Shown piece by piece: positions 1 through 7,575 of a stretch of DNA of 19,901 nt. Below the pieces are notes generated by a model that made no database searches, was not told where the DNA came from, and worked only from the letters and a program-made list of their open reading frames with translations. The stretch comes from an uncultured Clostridia bacterium (GTDB lineage Bacteria; Bacillota; Clostridia; UMGS1883): the NCBI GenBank assembly GCA_947630525.1, contig CANRHW010000005.1, forward strand, positions 1-19,901, written 5' to 3'. A program made the translations under genes and the position numbers. Position 1 is the stretch's first letter; each line of letters opens with the position of its first letter.

Positions 1-781
1 CCACAACGGCCACTATTGCCACCGGCCCGCTGAGGGAATCTATCGACTGGCGGCCGGTAATCAAGTCGCCCAACGCGCCGACGACGGCCTTTATCACAAA
101 GCCCGTGTCATAAACGGCATATCGCATGGAGGTCAGCAGCCCGGGCTTAATTACCGCGCTGAAATTCAGCATAAGCTTTTTGCCGTTATTAACGGTGTAA
201 AGCGGGGCGTCAAGGGTGAGCTTTTCGCCGCCCCGGCGCACTACGACCTCGACCCTGTCCTTGGCTTCGAGCTCCGGCTCAACCAGCTTCATGGATAAAT
301 CTTGAAAGGTGTGCACCCTTGTTCCGTCGATCCGCAGCAATTCATCACCGGGCTTAAAAACGCTTACATTTTCATATCCCTCCGCCAATGAGTTAACCAC
401 AAGCGGATATACGGCGGAATTCATGTTCACTGCCACGAACATTATCAGACCGAGGATTACGTTGAGCGTGGCCCCCGCCGCAAGCACGATAAATTTTTTC
501 CATGGCCGAAGAGATTTGAAGGAACGGCTTTTGTCCGCCGCAGGCTCATCTTGGCCCTCTTCGGGATCCTCGCCGTACATCTGCACATAACCGCCGATAG
601 GCAGCAGACGCAGGCTGTAAACCGTTTCGCGGGGCTTCACCGAAAACAGCTTCGGCCCCATGCCGATAGAAAACTCCTTGACTAATACGCCAAAGCTCTT
701 TGCGACCAGCATGTGTCCAAGCTCGTGTATGCAGACCATGGCCCCCAGGGCCAAAATCGTTATGACAATAGAAAAAACCAA
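1..781 (-). CDS. rseP: RseP-like site-2 protease (M50), 5' part only
   Basis: Membrane zinc metalloprotease that cleaves transmembrane segments of regulatory proteins (in other bacteria, anti-sigma factors or signal peptides). Only the first 260 residues lie in the window; the 3' end is off the left edge. The zinc motif HELGH is at residues 19-23 inside the first membrane helix. The conserved segment GMGPKLFS and the PIGGYVQMYGE loop follow, then a second membrane helix (ILGLIMFVAVN) and a PDZ domain around VFKPGDELLRIDG. The second metal motif (the LDG region) is not in the window. I chose TTG at 781 because AGGAAG lies 7 bases upstream, there is no ATG near the expected N-terminus, and the protein then begins directly with the first helix. 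It follows dxr by 14 bases at the end of the pyrH-frr-uppS-cdsA-dxr operon, its usual place in Firmicutes. The family call is secure. Confidence 0.93.
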   Translation of the reverse strand, partial: MVFSIVITILALGAMVCIHELGHMLVAKSFGVLVKEFSIGMGPKLFSVKPRETVYSLRLLPIGGYVQMYGEDPEEGQDEPAADKSRSFKSLRPWKKFIVLAAGATLNVILGLIMFVAVNMNSAVYPLVVNSLAEGYENVSVFKPGDELLRIDGTRVHTFQDLSMKLVEPELEAKDRVEVVVRRGGEKLTLDAPLYTVNNGKKLMLNFSAVIKPGLLTSMRYAVYDTGFVIKAVVGALGDLITGRQSIDSLSGPVAIVAVV

Positions 782-795
782 ATCCACACTTCCTA

Positions 796-1941
796 TTACT
801 TATTAAGACTTGCCCGCACTACCTCCCGGGCCTCGGCGTCCGCCGCCTTTATATCCTCGACCGTGGGCTCCATGACCGGGCGGTGGGCTTCCATTGCCCG
901 CTGTATCAGCTCGGTTATCTCCAAAAACCCGCATCCGTCCCGAAGGAAAGCCGCTACGGCCTCCTCGTTTGCGCCGTTGAGCACGGCGGGCATGGTGCCG
1001 CCGGTTTTGGCGGCCTTTTTGGCCAAATTAACCGCCGGGAAAGTGTCATGGTCAATATCGTAAAAAGTCAACCGTCCGATTTTTACCAAATCCAACGGTT
1101 CGGAAACCGGCCCCCTCCTAAGGGGATAGGTCAGGGCGTAGGCTATAGGCAGCCGCATATCCGGCACGCCAAGCTGGCCGATAACGCTGCCGTCGGTGAA
1201 CTCCACCATGGAATGTATCACGCTTTCCCGATGCACCACCGGGGTTATGCTGTCCACGTCCAGCCCGAACAGATGCCTGGCCTCGATTATCTCCAGCCCC
1301 TTGTTCACAAGAGTGGCGCTGTCCACAGTGATTTTTGCTCCCATGGTCCAGTTGGGGTGTTTAAGCGCGTCAAACCGGGTCTTGCCCGCCAACTCATGAC
1401 GGCTCATACCGAAAAACGGACCGCCGGAGGCGGTTATTATTATGCGTTTAAGAAACTTCCTCTGATTTGAAATAGACTGGAAAATGGCGCTGTGTTCACT
1501 GTCCACGGGCACGATGTTCACCCCCCGCTTTTCGGCAAGGGGCATCACGATATCGCCGGCGGTGACAAGGGTCTCCTTATTTGCAAGGGCAATATCCTTG
1601 CCCGCCTCGATGGCGGCAATGGTTGCGTCAAGGCCGGCAATGCCGACGATGGCGGTGACCACCATATCAGCTCCGGGCATAGCGGCGCACTCCACCACTC
1701 CGTCGGGGCCGCTGAACACCCGCGTGCCGGTGTCGGCCACACGCACCCTGAGCTCCGCGGCCTTTTCGGGCAGATTAACACTGACGGCCCTGGGCCGGTA
1801 CTTACGTATTTGCCGCTCCAAAAGGTCTATGTTGGAATGCGCGGTCATTGCAAGCACCCTGATGTCGCCTTCCTTATCGACCACGTCCAGCGTTTGGGTG
1901 CCGATAGAGCCGGTAGAGCCCAGAATTACTATGTTTTTCAT
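796..1941 (-). CDS. dxr: 1-deoxy-D-xylulose 5-phosphate reductoisomerase
   Basis: Cytosolic enzyme of the MEP pathway that turns 1-deoxy-D-xylulose 5-phosphate into 2-C-methyl-D-erythritol 4-phosphate with NADPH. The product supplies isoprenoids, including the undecaprenyl carrier made by the neighbouring uppS. The 381-residue protein has normal family length. It starts with the NADPH-binding GSTGSIG loop (residues 8-14). The metal and substrate residues are seen in PVDSEHSAIF (D147, S148, E149), ASGGPFFG (about 171-178), HPNW (about 195-198) and NKGLEIIEA (N213, K214, E217). The ATG at 1941 shares one base with the TGA of cdsA (TGATG), and AGGGGTGA lies just upstream, which indicates translational coupling. 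All key residues are present, so it should be active and would be the fosmidomycin target. Confidence 0.98.
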   Translation of the reverse strand: MKNIVILGSTGSIGTQTLDVVDKEGDIRVLAMTAHSNIDLLERQIRKYRPRAVSVNLPEKAAELRVRVADTGTRVFSGPDGVVECAAMPGADMVVTAIVGIAGLDATIAAIEAGKDIALANKETLVTAGDIVMPLAEKRGVNIVPVDSEHSAIFQSISNQRKFLKRIIITASGGPFFGMSRHELAGKTRFDALKHPNWTMGAKITVDSATLVNKGLEIIEARHLFGLDVDSITPVVHRESVIHSMVEFTDGSVIGQLGVPDMRLPIAYALTYPLRRGPVSEPLDLVKIGRLTFYDIDHDTFPAVNLAKKAAKTGGTMPAVLNGANEEAVAAFLRDGCGFLEITELIQRAMEAHRPVMEPTVEDIKAADAEAREVVRASLNK

Positions 1942-2768
1942 CAGTTCACCCCTAAAACGGTAAATATCGGCAGCAGCCGGACAAAGTGATAAACCAGCGG
2001 CGCCACGAACAGTACGCTGTCGAACCTATCCATTATGCCGCCGTGGCCCGGCATTATGTTGCCGTAATCCTTTATATTATACTCGCGCTTTATTGCCGAC
2101 ATACTAAGATCGCCCAACTGAGATATAACTCCGCAGGCGAGGCCAAGGGCCGTGAGCGCCGCATAATTGGGCGAAAAAGATGTGAACCTGCCCACAATAA
2201 AGCCGTATATGACCATCGAAAGGGCGGTGCCCACAATGCCGCCTATGCTGCCCTCCACCGTCTTTTTGGGGCTGATAACCGGGGCGAGCTTGTGCTTGCC
2301 GCAGGCGTGGCCGGTAAAGTATGCAAAGGTGTCGGTGAGCCAGGCCCCTACAAAAATGGCAAAGGTATTCCACATCCCGGCCGGGCCCCCTTGTCTAATC
2401 CAGACTACATGGGAGAAGAATAAGCTGATAAGTATTGTCACCGTAAAAAACTTCGCCAGGTCTTCAAAGGTATATGCCGAATGGCGCACCACAAGCACGG
2501 CAAAAAGTATGGCCATATATATGCATATTGCCATGTAGACCTTCTGCTGGTCTCCGGCGAGCACGCCGAAAAGTATGAACACGGGCACAAAGGCGCCCAA
2601 AAGCATAAGCGCGTATTTGCTGCCCAGACCCACCGCCCGGTACATCTCCCACAGAGCTATCTCAATTACCAGCAGCACAGCCGCGGTGAGCACAAGAGCG
2701 TCGCTGAAAATTATGATAAGGAACAGTATCGCCCCAATTATGCCGCTGATAAGTCTTTCTTTCAACAT
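1941..2768 (-). CDS. cdsA: Phosphatidate cytidylyltransferase (CDP-diacylglycerol synthase)
   Basis: Integral membrane enzyme that makes CDP-diacylglycerol from phosphatidate and CTP, the branch point for membrane phospholipids. The 275-residue product has about seven to eight hydrophobic helices. It carries the CDS signature near the C-terminus: AIKREYNIKDYG followed by MPGHGGIMDRFDS, matching the S-x-x-K-R-x4-K-D ... H-G-G-x-x-D-R-x-D pattern. A central LTDTFAYFTG and SPKKTVEGSIGG are also typical. A longer reading frame extends upstream from a TTG, but the ATG at 2768 has AGGAGG seven bases upstream and gives the normal N-terminus MLKERLISG, so I use it. It lies 89 bases after uppS and overlaps dxr by one base. 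A short GCTGC-TTT-GCAGC inverted repeat lies just before the ribosome binding site and could influence translation, but this is speculative. Confidence 0.97.
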   Translation of the reverse strand: MLKERLISGIIGAILFLIIIFSDALVLTAAVLLVIEIALWEMYRAVGLGSKYALMLLGAFVPVFILFGVLAGDQQKVYMAICIYMAILFAVLVVRHSAYTFEDLAKFFTVTILISLFFSHVVWIRQGGPAGMWNTFAIFVGAWLTDTFAYFTGHACGKHKLAPVISPKKTVEGSIGGIVGTALSMVIYGFIVGRFTSFSPNYAALTALGLACGVISQLGDLSMSAIKREYNIKDYGNIMPGHGGIMDRFDSVLFVAPLVYHFVRLLPIFTVLGVN

Positions 2769-2857
2769 CACTTTACCTCCTGTAACTACGCTGCAAAGCA
2801 GCAAGAACAACGGGAAATCGCGTTATTCGCCCGCCTACCAACTCCTCGCCAACATAT

Positions 2858-3616
2858 CTATTTGTTTCTCCCGCCAAAACGGCGATCTCGATTTTGATAG
2901 TCTATAATAGCGCGGAGCAGGTCGTTTTTGGAAAAATCCGGCCATAACACGTCGTCAAACCAAAGCTCGGCATAAGCGCTCTGCCACATAAGGAAGTTGC
3001 TTAGCCGGCGCTCCCCGCTTGGCCTTATCATCAAATCGACGTCGGGCAAGCCGGCGGTGTCGAGCATATCCGAGATGAACTCCTCGCTGATATCGCCGGG
3101 GTCAAGTTCCCCGGCGGCGGCTTTTTCCGCCACGGCCCGCGTCATGCGGGTTATCTCGTCACGGCTGCCGTAATTCAGCGCAATATTAAGCAGGAGGCCG
3201 CTGTTTTCTTTAGTGGCCTCCTCCATGTGCTTCTGCTTTTGCTGAAAACTCTCGGAAAAAGCGCTCCTATCGCCGATAAAGCGTATCCTGGCATTGCGCC
3301 CGGCCAGCTTTGTAAGGCCATTGTCCAAATAGTCCTCAAGCAGAACCATAAGGGCCTCGACCTCTTCTTTGTCCCTTTTCCAGTTTTCGGTGGAAAAGGC
3401 GTAAAAGGTCACGGCGTGCAATCCTATATCTCCCGCAAATTCCGATATTATCTCAAAAGTTTTAGCCCCCATGCCGTGGCCGCTTTTACGCGGCAGACCG
3501 TGGCGTTTAGCCCAGCGGCCGTTGCCGTCCATAATTATGCCCACGTGCTTGGGTAGGTTTTCAAAGTCCACCTCAGCTTTAAGCCTTTTCGCCCTGAAAA
3601 CATCAAAAAAACCCAT
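2858..3616 (-). CDS. uppS: Undecaprenyl diphosphate synthase (cis-prenyltransferase)
   Basis: Soluble, membrane-associated cis-prenyltransferase that adds eight isopentenyl units to farnesyl diphosphate to give the C55 lipid carrier used for peptidoglycan and wall polymer export. The 252-residue protein has the usual length. Conserved blocks are HVGIIMDGNGRWAKRHG (catalytic Asp at D30), GHGMGAK, TFYAFSTENWKR, LNYGSRDEI, and IRPSGERRLSNFLMWQSAYAE near the C-terminus. The ATG at 3616 has GAGGG seven bases upstream. It follows frr by 18 bases in the operon. Its substrate comes ultimately from the pathway started by dxr two genes downstream, and its product feeds enzymes such as the GT51 glycosyltransferase elsewhere in this window. 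Confidence 0.97.
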   Translation of the reverse strand: MGFFDVFRAKRLKAEVDFENLPKHVGIIMDGNGRWAKRHGLPRKSGHGMGAKTFEIISEFAGDIGLHAVTFYAFSTENWKRDKEEVEALMVLLEDYLDNGLTKLAGRNARIRFIGDRSAFSESFQQKQKHMEEATKENSGLLLNIALNYGSRDEITRMTRAVAEKAAAGELDPGDISEEFISDMLDTAGLPDVDLMIRPSGERRLSNFLMWQSAYAELWFDDVLWPDFSKNDLLRAIIDYQNRDRRFGGRNK

Positions 3617-3634
3617 AGCTGAACCCTCTTTTAT

Positions 3635-4186
3635 TTAGATTTCGGTGATCTCCTTTGTCTTTTTCTCCAGCATCTTATCTATTTCCTTGATTTTGGCGTC
3701 GGTAAGATCCTGTACGTCCTTTTCTATATTTTTAAGGTCGTCTTCTGTTATTTCGCTCTTTTTCTTTTGAGCTTTAAAATCCTCAATGGCGTCACGGCGT
3801 ATGCCGCGAACCGCCACTTTGGCCTCCTCGGCCTTTTTGGAAGCCACCTTGGTAAGCTCCTTACGCCTATCCTCGGTCAACTGAGGGAACGACAACCGTA
3901 TCAGCCTGCCGTCATTCTGAGGCGTTATGCCAAGCTCGGAAGCGAGGATGGCCTTTTCGATAGCTTTGAGCAGCGAGCCGTCCCAGGGCTGGATGGTAAG
4001 CGTTCTGGGGTCGGGCGTGGCAATGGTGCCCACCTGCTGAATGGGGGTGGCCGTGCCGTAATAATCGACGGTTATTCTGTCAAGCACGGTGGGATTTGCC
4101 CGGCCAACGCGGATCGAGCCGAACTCGCCAAGCAGATGATTGAGAACTTTATCCATTTTTTCAGTAATCTCGGGATACTTTGCCAT
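3635..4186 (-). CDS. frr: Ribosome recycling factor
   Basis: Cytosolic factor that, with EF-G, splits the post-termination ribosome. From the ATG at 4186 the protein is 183 residues, matching the usual length of about 185. An upstream extension beginning MYIKKER is possible but would lengthen the N-terminus abnormally, and AAGGAA sits seven bases before the 4186 ATG. Recognisable family segments are the start (ITEKMDK), FGSIRVGRANP, VDYYGTATPIQQVG, TLTIQPWD, ASELGITPQNDG and IRLSFPQLTEDRRKEL, followed by the long lysine-rich C-terminal helix. It lies 32 bases after pyrH, the standard pyrH-frr order in bacteria. Confidence 0.97.
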   Translation of the reverse strand: MAKYPEITEKMDKVLNHLLGEFGSIRVGRANPTVLDRITVDYYGTATPIQQVGTIATPDPRTLTIQPWDGSLLKAIEKAILASELGITPQNDGRLIRLSFPQLTEDRRKELTKVASKKAEEAKVAVRGIRRDAIEDFKAQKKKSEITEDDLKNIEKDVQDLTDAKIKEIDKMLEKKTKEITEI

Positions 4187-4218
4187 TTCAATCTTCCTTT
4201 CCTTTTTTATATACAAGT

Positions 4219-4923
4219 TTAATATACAAGCGTGCCTATATTTTCACCCATAATGACCCGGCGGATATTATCCGGCTGCGCCAAGCCAAAGACTCTGATG
4301 GGCATTTTGTTATCCATGCAGAGGGATGTTGCGGTGGTGTCCATAACGCCCAGCCCCCTGTTGAGCACGTCAATATAGCTTATGCTGTCTATGCGCTTTG
4401 CTTTGGGATTTTTCGCGGGATCGCTGTCATAAACCCCATCTACCTTTTTGGCCAGGAGGATTATCTCGGCGTCTATCTCCGCCGCGCGGAGAGCGGCCGT
4501 AGTGTCCGTAGAGAAGAACGGATTGCCGGTGCCGCAGCCGAATATGACTACGCGGCCTTTTTCAAGATGGCTCACGGCCCGGCCGCGGATATATGGTTCG
4601 GCTATCTGGCGCATTTCAATAGCGGTCTGTACGCGGGTAGGTATGCCATGGCGTTCAAAAGCGTCGCACAGGGCAAGGGCATTGATGACAGTGGCCAGCA
4701 TACCCATGTGATCGGCCCGGGTGCGTTCCATTTTTTCGCCGGTCCTGCCGCGCCAGAAGTTGCCCCCGCCTACCACAACGGCTATCTCCACGCCCATGTC
4801 GGAGCATATCTTGATGGTCTCGGCAATGCTGTCAAGGGTAGCTTCGTCCAGGCCGAAGCCCTTTTCGCCGGCAAGAGCCTCCCCGCTCACCTTAATGAGC
4901 ACTCTCTTATACTTAGGCAGCAT
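4219..4923 (-). CDS. pyrH: UMP kinase (uridylate kinase)
   Basis: Hexameric cytosolic kinase of the amino-acid kinase fold that phosphorylates UMP to UDP. The 234-residue protein has the family's normal length. Seen motifs are KVSGEALAG at the N-terminus, VVVGGGNFWRGRTG (nucleotide binding), DHMGMLATVINALAL, and GCGTGNPFFSTDTTAALRAAEI in the UMP/ATP site. The ATG at 4923 has AAAGGA about ten bases upstream. It is the first gene of the minus-strand housekeeping operon in this window. In most Firmicutes tsf lies directly upstream, but here the next gene upstream is the beta-galactosidase, separated by a 124-base AT-rich gap. Confidence 0.98.
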   Translation of the reverse strand: MLPKYKRVLIKVSGEALAGEKGFGLDEATLDSIAETIKICSDMGVEIAVVVGGGNFWRGRTGEKMERTRADHMGMLATVINALALCDAFERHGIPTRVQTAIEMRQIAEPYIRGRAVSHLEKGRVVIFGCGTGNPFFSTDTTAALRAAEIDAEIILLAKKVDGVYDSDPAKNPKAKRIDSISYIDVLNRGLGVMDTTATSLCMDNKMPIRVFGLAQPDNIRRVIMGENIGTLVY

Positions 4924-5047
4924 AATCTTTTCATCCTTTCAGGTTTATATTTATCCTTACAGAAATATCCTTATTATTCCATATATTCCACAAATCTTTC
5001 CTGATTCCTTTTTTGTTTTATATTATTTTTACAAAATATTCAGTTTT
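4924..5047. other. AT-rich gap between the beta-galactosidase and pyrH
   Basis: This 124-base gap is far more AT-rich than its surroundings. It must hold whatever promoter drives the pyrH operon, unless that operon is transcribed through from the beta-galactosidase gene. I searched the minus strand for a sigma-A promoter and found several TATAAA/TAATAA-like hexamers but no convincing -35 partner at 16-18 bases. I also saw no hairpin-plus-T-run terminator after the beta-galactosidase stop at 5048. Confidence 0.4.
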
Positions 5048-7327
5048 CTATGAGCGCAGAAAGCGCGCCTCGCACGCTCCGCCGCCAAGACGGACAGAGA
5101 GCCCAAGTTGTCCCTTGCCCCGGACATAGGCCACGAGCCTTCCATGGCGGGTCATGCGGGACAGAGAAGTGTAGCTTGTACAGTCGGCAATGTCGCCGTT
5201 TTCAAGGCCCAGAAGCTCAAGGCCCTCCACTTCGGCTGTTATCATCTTGTCCTCCGCGGCGTGGTTGCCGTCCTTGTCCACAAGAGTCAGCTCGATCCGC
5301 GTAACGTCGTCATCCTCATATCTCTTGACGGCAAGCTCTATTTTTTCGGCCGGCCCGGCGGTTCTGAGCCTCGCTTCGGCCCCGCCGCAGCGGACCATGA
5401 GTTCGCCCGGCGCGAATTTAAGCCTAAATACCGCCCCGCCCATGTCGGGGTCGATCTCGGACTTTTCCACACTTTTGCCGTTCAGGAAGAGTTCCGCCGC
5501 GCCGGTCTGATTGGTCGAGACCATGACCTCCACTTCCATGCCCTCGGGCCAATTCCACTGCATTTCAAAGGGGCGCCAACGTCTGCGGCGGCGGTCAAGG
5601 CCGTCGCCCTCGGGCTCATAAGCCCTTGCGGCCAGAACGGCAAAGGGTTCATCCTGCCAAAGGGCCTTGCGCTGCCAGTAACGCAGCTTTTCAAAGCCGG
5701 CCATGTCAAGCAGGCCCGCTCCGCTGGCCCTGACCGGCCAGCCGTGGGCCTCGCCCATATAGTCTATGCCCGTCCACAGGAATTGGCCGCAGATATAATC
5801 GTTGTCCGCAACCGCCTTCCACGCCCCGGGGAAATGACTGTTTTCACTGCCAAAGATGACCCGGCCCTTATAGCGCTCATGGTCCTTTTCGTACAAATGC
5901 TCCTTGTAGTTATATCCCACTATATCCAAAGCGTCGGCATAGCCGGTCTGGTTCGAGAGTTCCGGGAAGGCCAGCGCCGCCGTCACCGGGCGGGTATCGT
6001 CCTCTTCTTTTACCCAGCGCACGAGCTTTTCGGCTATCTTCGCCAGGCGGGACGCGTCGGGCCTGTTTTTATCGTAGACCCGCTCCTGCGCGGGCTTGTT
6101 AGCGTCGTTGTTGCCCATGACCTCGTCGAACAGCGGATGAACGTAGGGGTCGTTAGGATAATCCACCTCGTTACCTATGCTCCACATAACGACCGAGGGA
6201 TGGTTGCGGTCCCGGCGAACCATCATTTTTATGTCCTTTTCTCCCCACTCATGAAAATCCTCGTAATAACCGAAAAGCTTGGGCGGATAAACGTTGTGGC
6301 CCTGCCACCACTTGTTTTTGGGGCCCTCCCACTCGTCAAAGGCCTCGTCCATAACGAGGAAGCCCATTTCGTCACAGAGATCCAGCAGGGCTGGGTCAGG
6401 CGGATTGTGGCTGGTGCGCACGGCGTTGCAGCCGCAGCCCTTTAGAGTTTCAAGGCGGTTCCTCCAAACCGACTTGGGCACGGCCGCGCCAAGGCAGCCG
6501 GCGTCGTGATGCAGGCACACGCCCTTGAATTTTACGTTTTTGCCGTTGAGGAAAAAGCCCCTGTCCGCATCGAAGCTGAAATACCTTATGCCAAATTTAG
6601 TCAAAACCTCATCGGTGAGCACTCCGTCTTTATAAACCCGTGTGTCAAGGGTGTACAGCGCCGGGCTTTCCGGGCTCCAGAGCTCGGGCCTTTCGACCTC
6701 GATACGTTCGCCCCCGTCAGCGGCGATAGCGCCCTCCGGCGTCAGCACGGTGTTTTTTACTTCAAGGCCGGGCATGGTCGTTTCGGTCTCCGCCAAAACG
6801 ACGGCCTTTTCCGCGCTCACCTCGGGCGTGGTTATTTTTATCCCGCCGGGGACTGCCGCCGCCGCGCCGGTAATCGTCAGGTACACCGGCCTGACTATGC
6901 CGCTGCCCGTGTACCAGCGGCTGTCCGCCAAATCACGGTGACTGACCTTTACGGAAACAACGTTTTCTCCCTCGCGGACGAACTCGGTTATATCATGGGT
7001 AAAAGTGGCGTAGCCAAAGGGCCGCTTGCCCAGATAATTGGAATTTATCCACACCTGAGAATTGTTATACACACCCTCAAAGGTTATGTAAACTTTTTTA
7101 TTTTCCAGCCCGCACAGTTCAAACCTACGCCGGTACCAGCCCGTTCCGCCGCAGACATAACCAGTGCCGCTGCTGTTATCCTTTGAAAAAGGATTTCTGA
7201 CCGCCCAATCGTGAGGCACTGTCACCCGCTGCCAGCCGCTGTCGTCAAGGCCGGCGTAGTGACCGAGGGGCGCGTCGCCCTGGAAAAATCTCCAGTCCTC
7301 TTTTAAATATTCGGTTTGTCTCAACAT
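5048..7327 (-). CDS. Glycoside hydrolase family 2, beta-galactosidase type
   Basis: Probable retaining exo-glycosidase, most likely a beta-galactosidase; beta-glucuronidase or another GH2 specificity is less likely. The 759-residue protein has the GH2 order: sugar-binding jelly roll (DDSGWQRVTVPHDW, GTGWYRRRF, ITFEGVYNNSQVWIN), an Ig-like domain, a TIM barrel (FKGVCLHHD, NAVRTSHNPPDP), and a C-terminal DUF4982-like beta domain (ELFLNGKSVEKSE). The acid/base is E387 in MWSIGNE and the nucleophile is E495 in FGSENSH. No signal peptide is seen, so it should act in the cytoplasm. The ATG at 7327 has GGAG seven bases upstream; an in-frame start further upstream would give an atypical N-terminus. 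A perfect consensus promoter precedes it, and the divergent AraC regulator probably controls it. No sugar transporter gene is adjacent. Confidence 0.92.
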   Translation of the reverse strand: MLRQTEYLKEDWRFFQGDAPLGHYAGLDDSGWQRVTVPHDWAVRNPFSKDNSSGTGYVCGGTGWYRRRFELCGLENKKVYITFEGVYNNSQVWINSNYLGKRPFGYATFTHDITEFVREGENVVSVKVSHRDLADSRWYTGSGIVRPVYLTITGAAAAVPGGIKITTPEVSAEKAVVLAETETTMPGLEVKNTVLTPEGAIAADGGERIEVERPELWSPESPALYTLDTRVYKDGVLTDEVLTKFGIRYFSFDADRGFFLNGKNVKFKGVCLHHDAGCLGAAVPKSVWRNRLETLKGCGCNAVRTSHNPPDPALLDLCDEMGFLVMDEAFDEWEGPKNKWWQGHNVYPPKLFGYYEDFHEWGEKDIKMMVRRDRNHPSVVMWSIGNEVDYPNDPYVHPLFDEVMGNNDANKPAQERVYDKNRPDASRLAKIAEKLVRWVKEEDDTRPVTAALAFPELSNQTGYADALDIVGYNYKEHLYEKDHERYKGRVIFGSENSHFPGAWKAVADNDYICGQFLWTGIDYMGEAHGWPVRASGAGLLDMAGFEKLRYWQRKALWQDEPFAVLAARAYEPEGDGLDRRRRRWRPFEMQWNWPEGMEVEVMVSTNQTGAAELFLNGKSVEKSEIDPDMGGAVFRLKFAPGELMVRCGGAEARLRTAGPAEKIELAVKRYEDDDVTRIELTLVDKDGNHAAEDKMITAEVEGLELLGLENGDIADCTSYTSLSRMTRHGRLVAYVRGKGQLGLSVRLGGGACEARFLRS

Positions 7328-7400
7328 GACCATTCTCCATTCCGCCGCCCCGCTGACGGAGCGCAAAGGCAAATAAAGGCAATTCTGCTATTCGTTTATT

Positions 7401-7429
7401 ATTATACCAAATCCCGATAGATTTGTCAA
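7401..7429 (-). promoter_or_regulatory. Consensus sigma-A promoter for the GH2 gene
   Basis: On the minus strand TTGACA (7429-7424) and TATAAT (7406-7401) are separated by exactly 17 bases, with TGG directly before the -10 as an extended element. Transcription should start near 7394, giving a leader of about 66 bases. Both hexamers match consensus perfectly, so basal expression would be high unless it is repressed. Confidence 0.85.
7408..7425. promoter_or_regulatory. Inverted repeat CAAAT-N8-ATTTG in the GH2 promoter spacer
   Basis: CAAAT at 7408-7412 and ATTTG at 7421-7425 form an inverted repeat that occupies the spacer between the -10 and -35 hexamers of the GH2 promoter. A protein bound here would block RNA polymerase, so it is a candidate repressor operator. 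The arms are only five bases, so chance cannot be excluded. Confidence 0.35.
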
Positions 7430-7445
7430 TGATTATTGTCGGATA

Positions 7446-7462
7446 TTTGGAAATTGACCAAA
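7446..7462. promoter_or_regulatory. Inverted repeat TTTGG-N7-CCAAA between divergent promoters
   Basis: TTTGG (7446-7450) and CCAAA (7458-7462) form a five-base-arm inverted repeat roughly 50-70 bases upstream of the predicted GH2 start and upstream of the regulator promoter. The position suits an activator site for the adjacent AraC-family protein. This is inferred from position and symmetry only. Confidence 0.35.
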
Positions 7463-7504
7463 CAGCGGGGGAAGAGTGTTTTTTCACGAAAATTATTTTT
7501 TTGC

Positions 7505-7533
7505 TTGATTTTTGTTGCTATTTGTGCTATAAT
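7505..7533 (+). promoter_or_regulatory. Sigma-A promoter for the AraC-family regulator
   Basis: TTGATT at 7505-7510 and TATAAT at 7528-7533 are 17 bases apart, with an extended -10 (TGC directly before TATAAT). Transcription should start near 7540, about 36 bases before the regulator's ATG. Confidence 0.8.
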
Positions 7534-7575
7534 AACTTAAAAATGATATAAAAAGTGTGTATTGGCGGTGATTTT

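Noticed and set aside
883..1470. Long open frames on the plus strand opposite dxr, cdsA, uppS, pyrH and the radical SAM gene
   Set aside because: They are antisense to well-conserved genes, lack ribosome binding sites and recognisable motifs, and are explained by the GC-rich codon usage of the real genes.
2769..2810. N-terminal extension of CdsA starting at a TTG
   Set aside because: AGGAGG lies seven bases before the ATG at 2768, and the extended residues would sit over that ribosome binding site.
5108..6445. A 445-codon plus-strand frame opposite the GH2 gene
   Set aside because: Its sequence has no family features and it is the complement of a clear GH2 catalytic domain with intact active-site residues.
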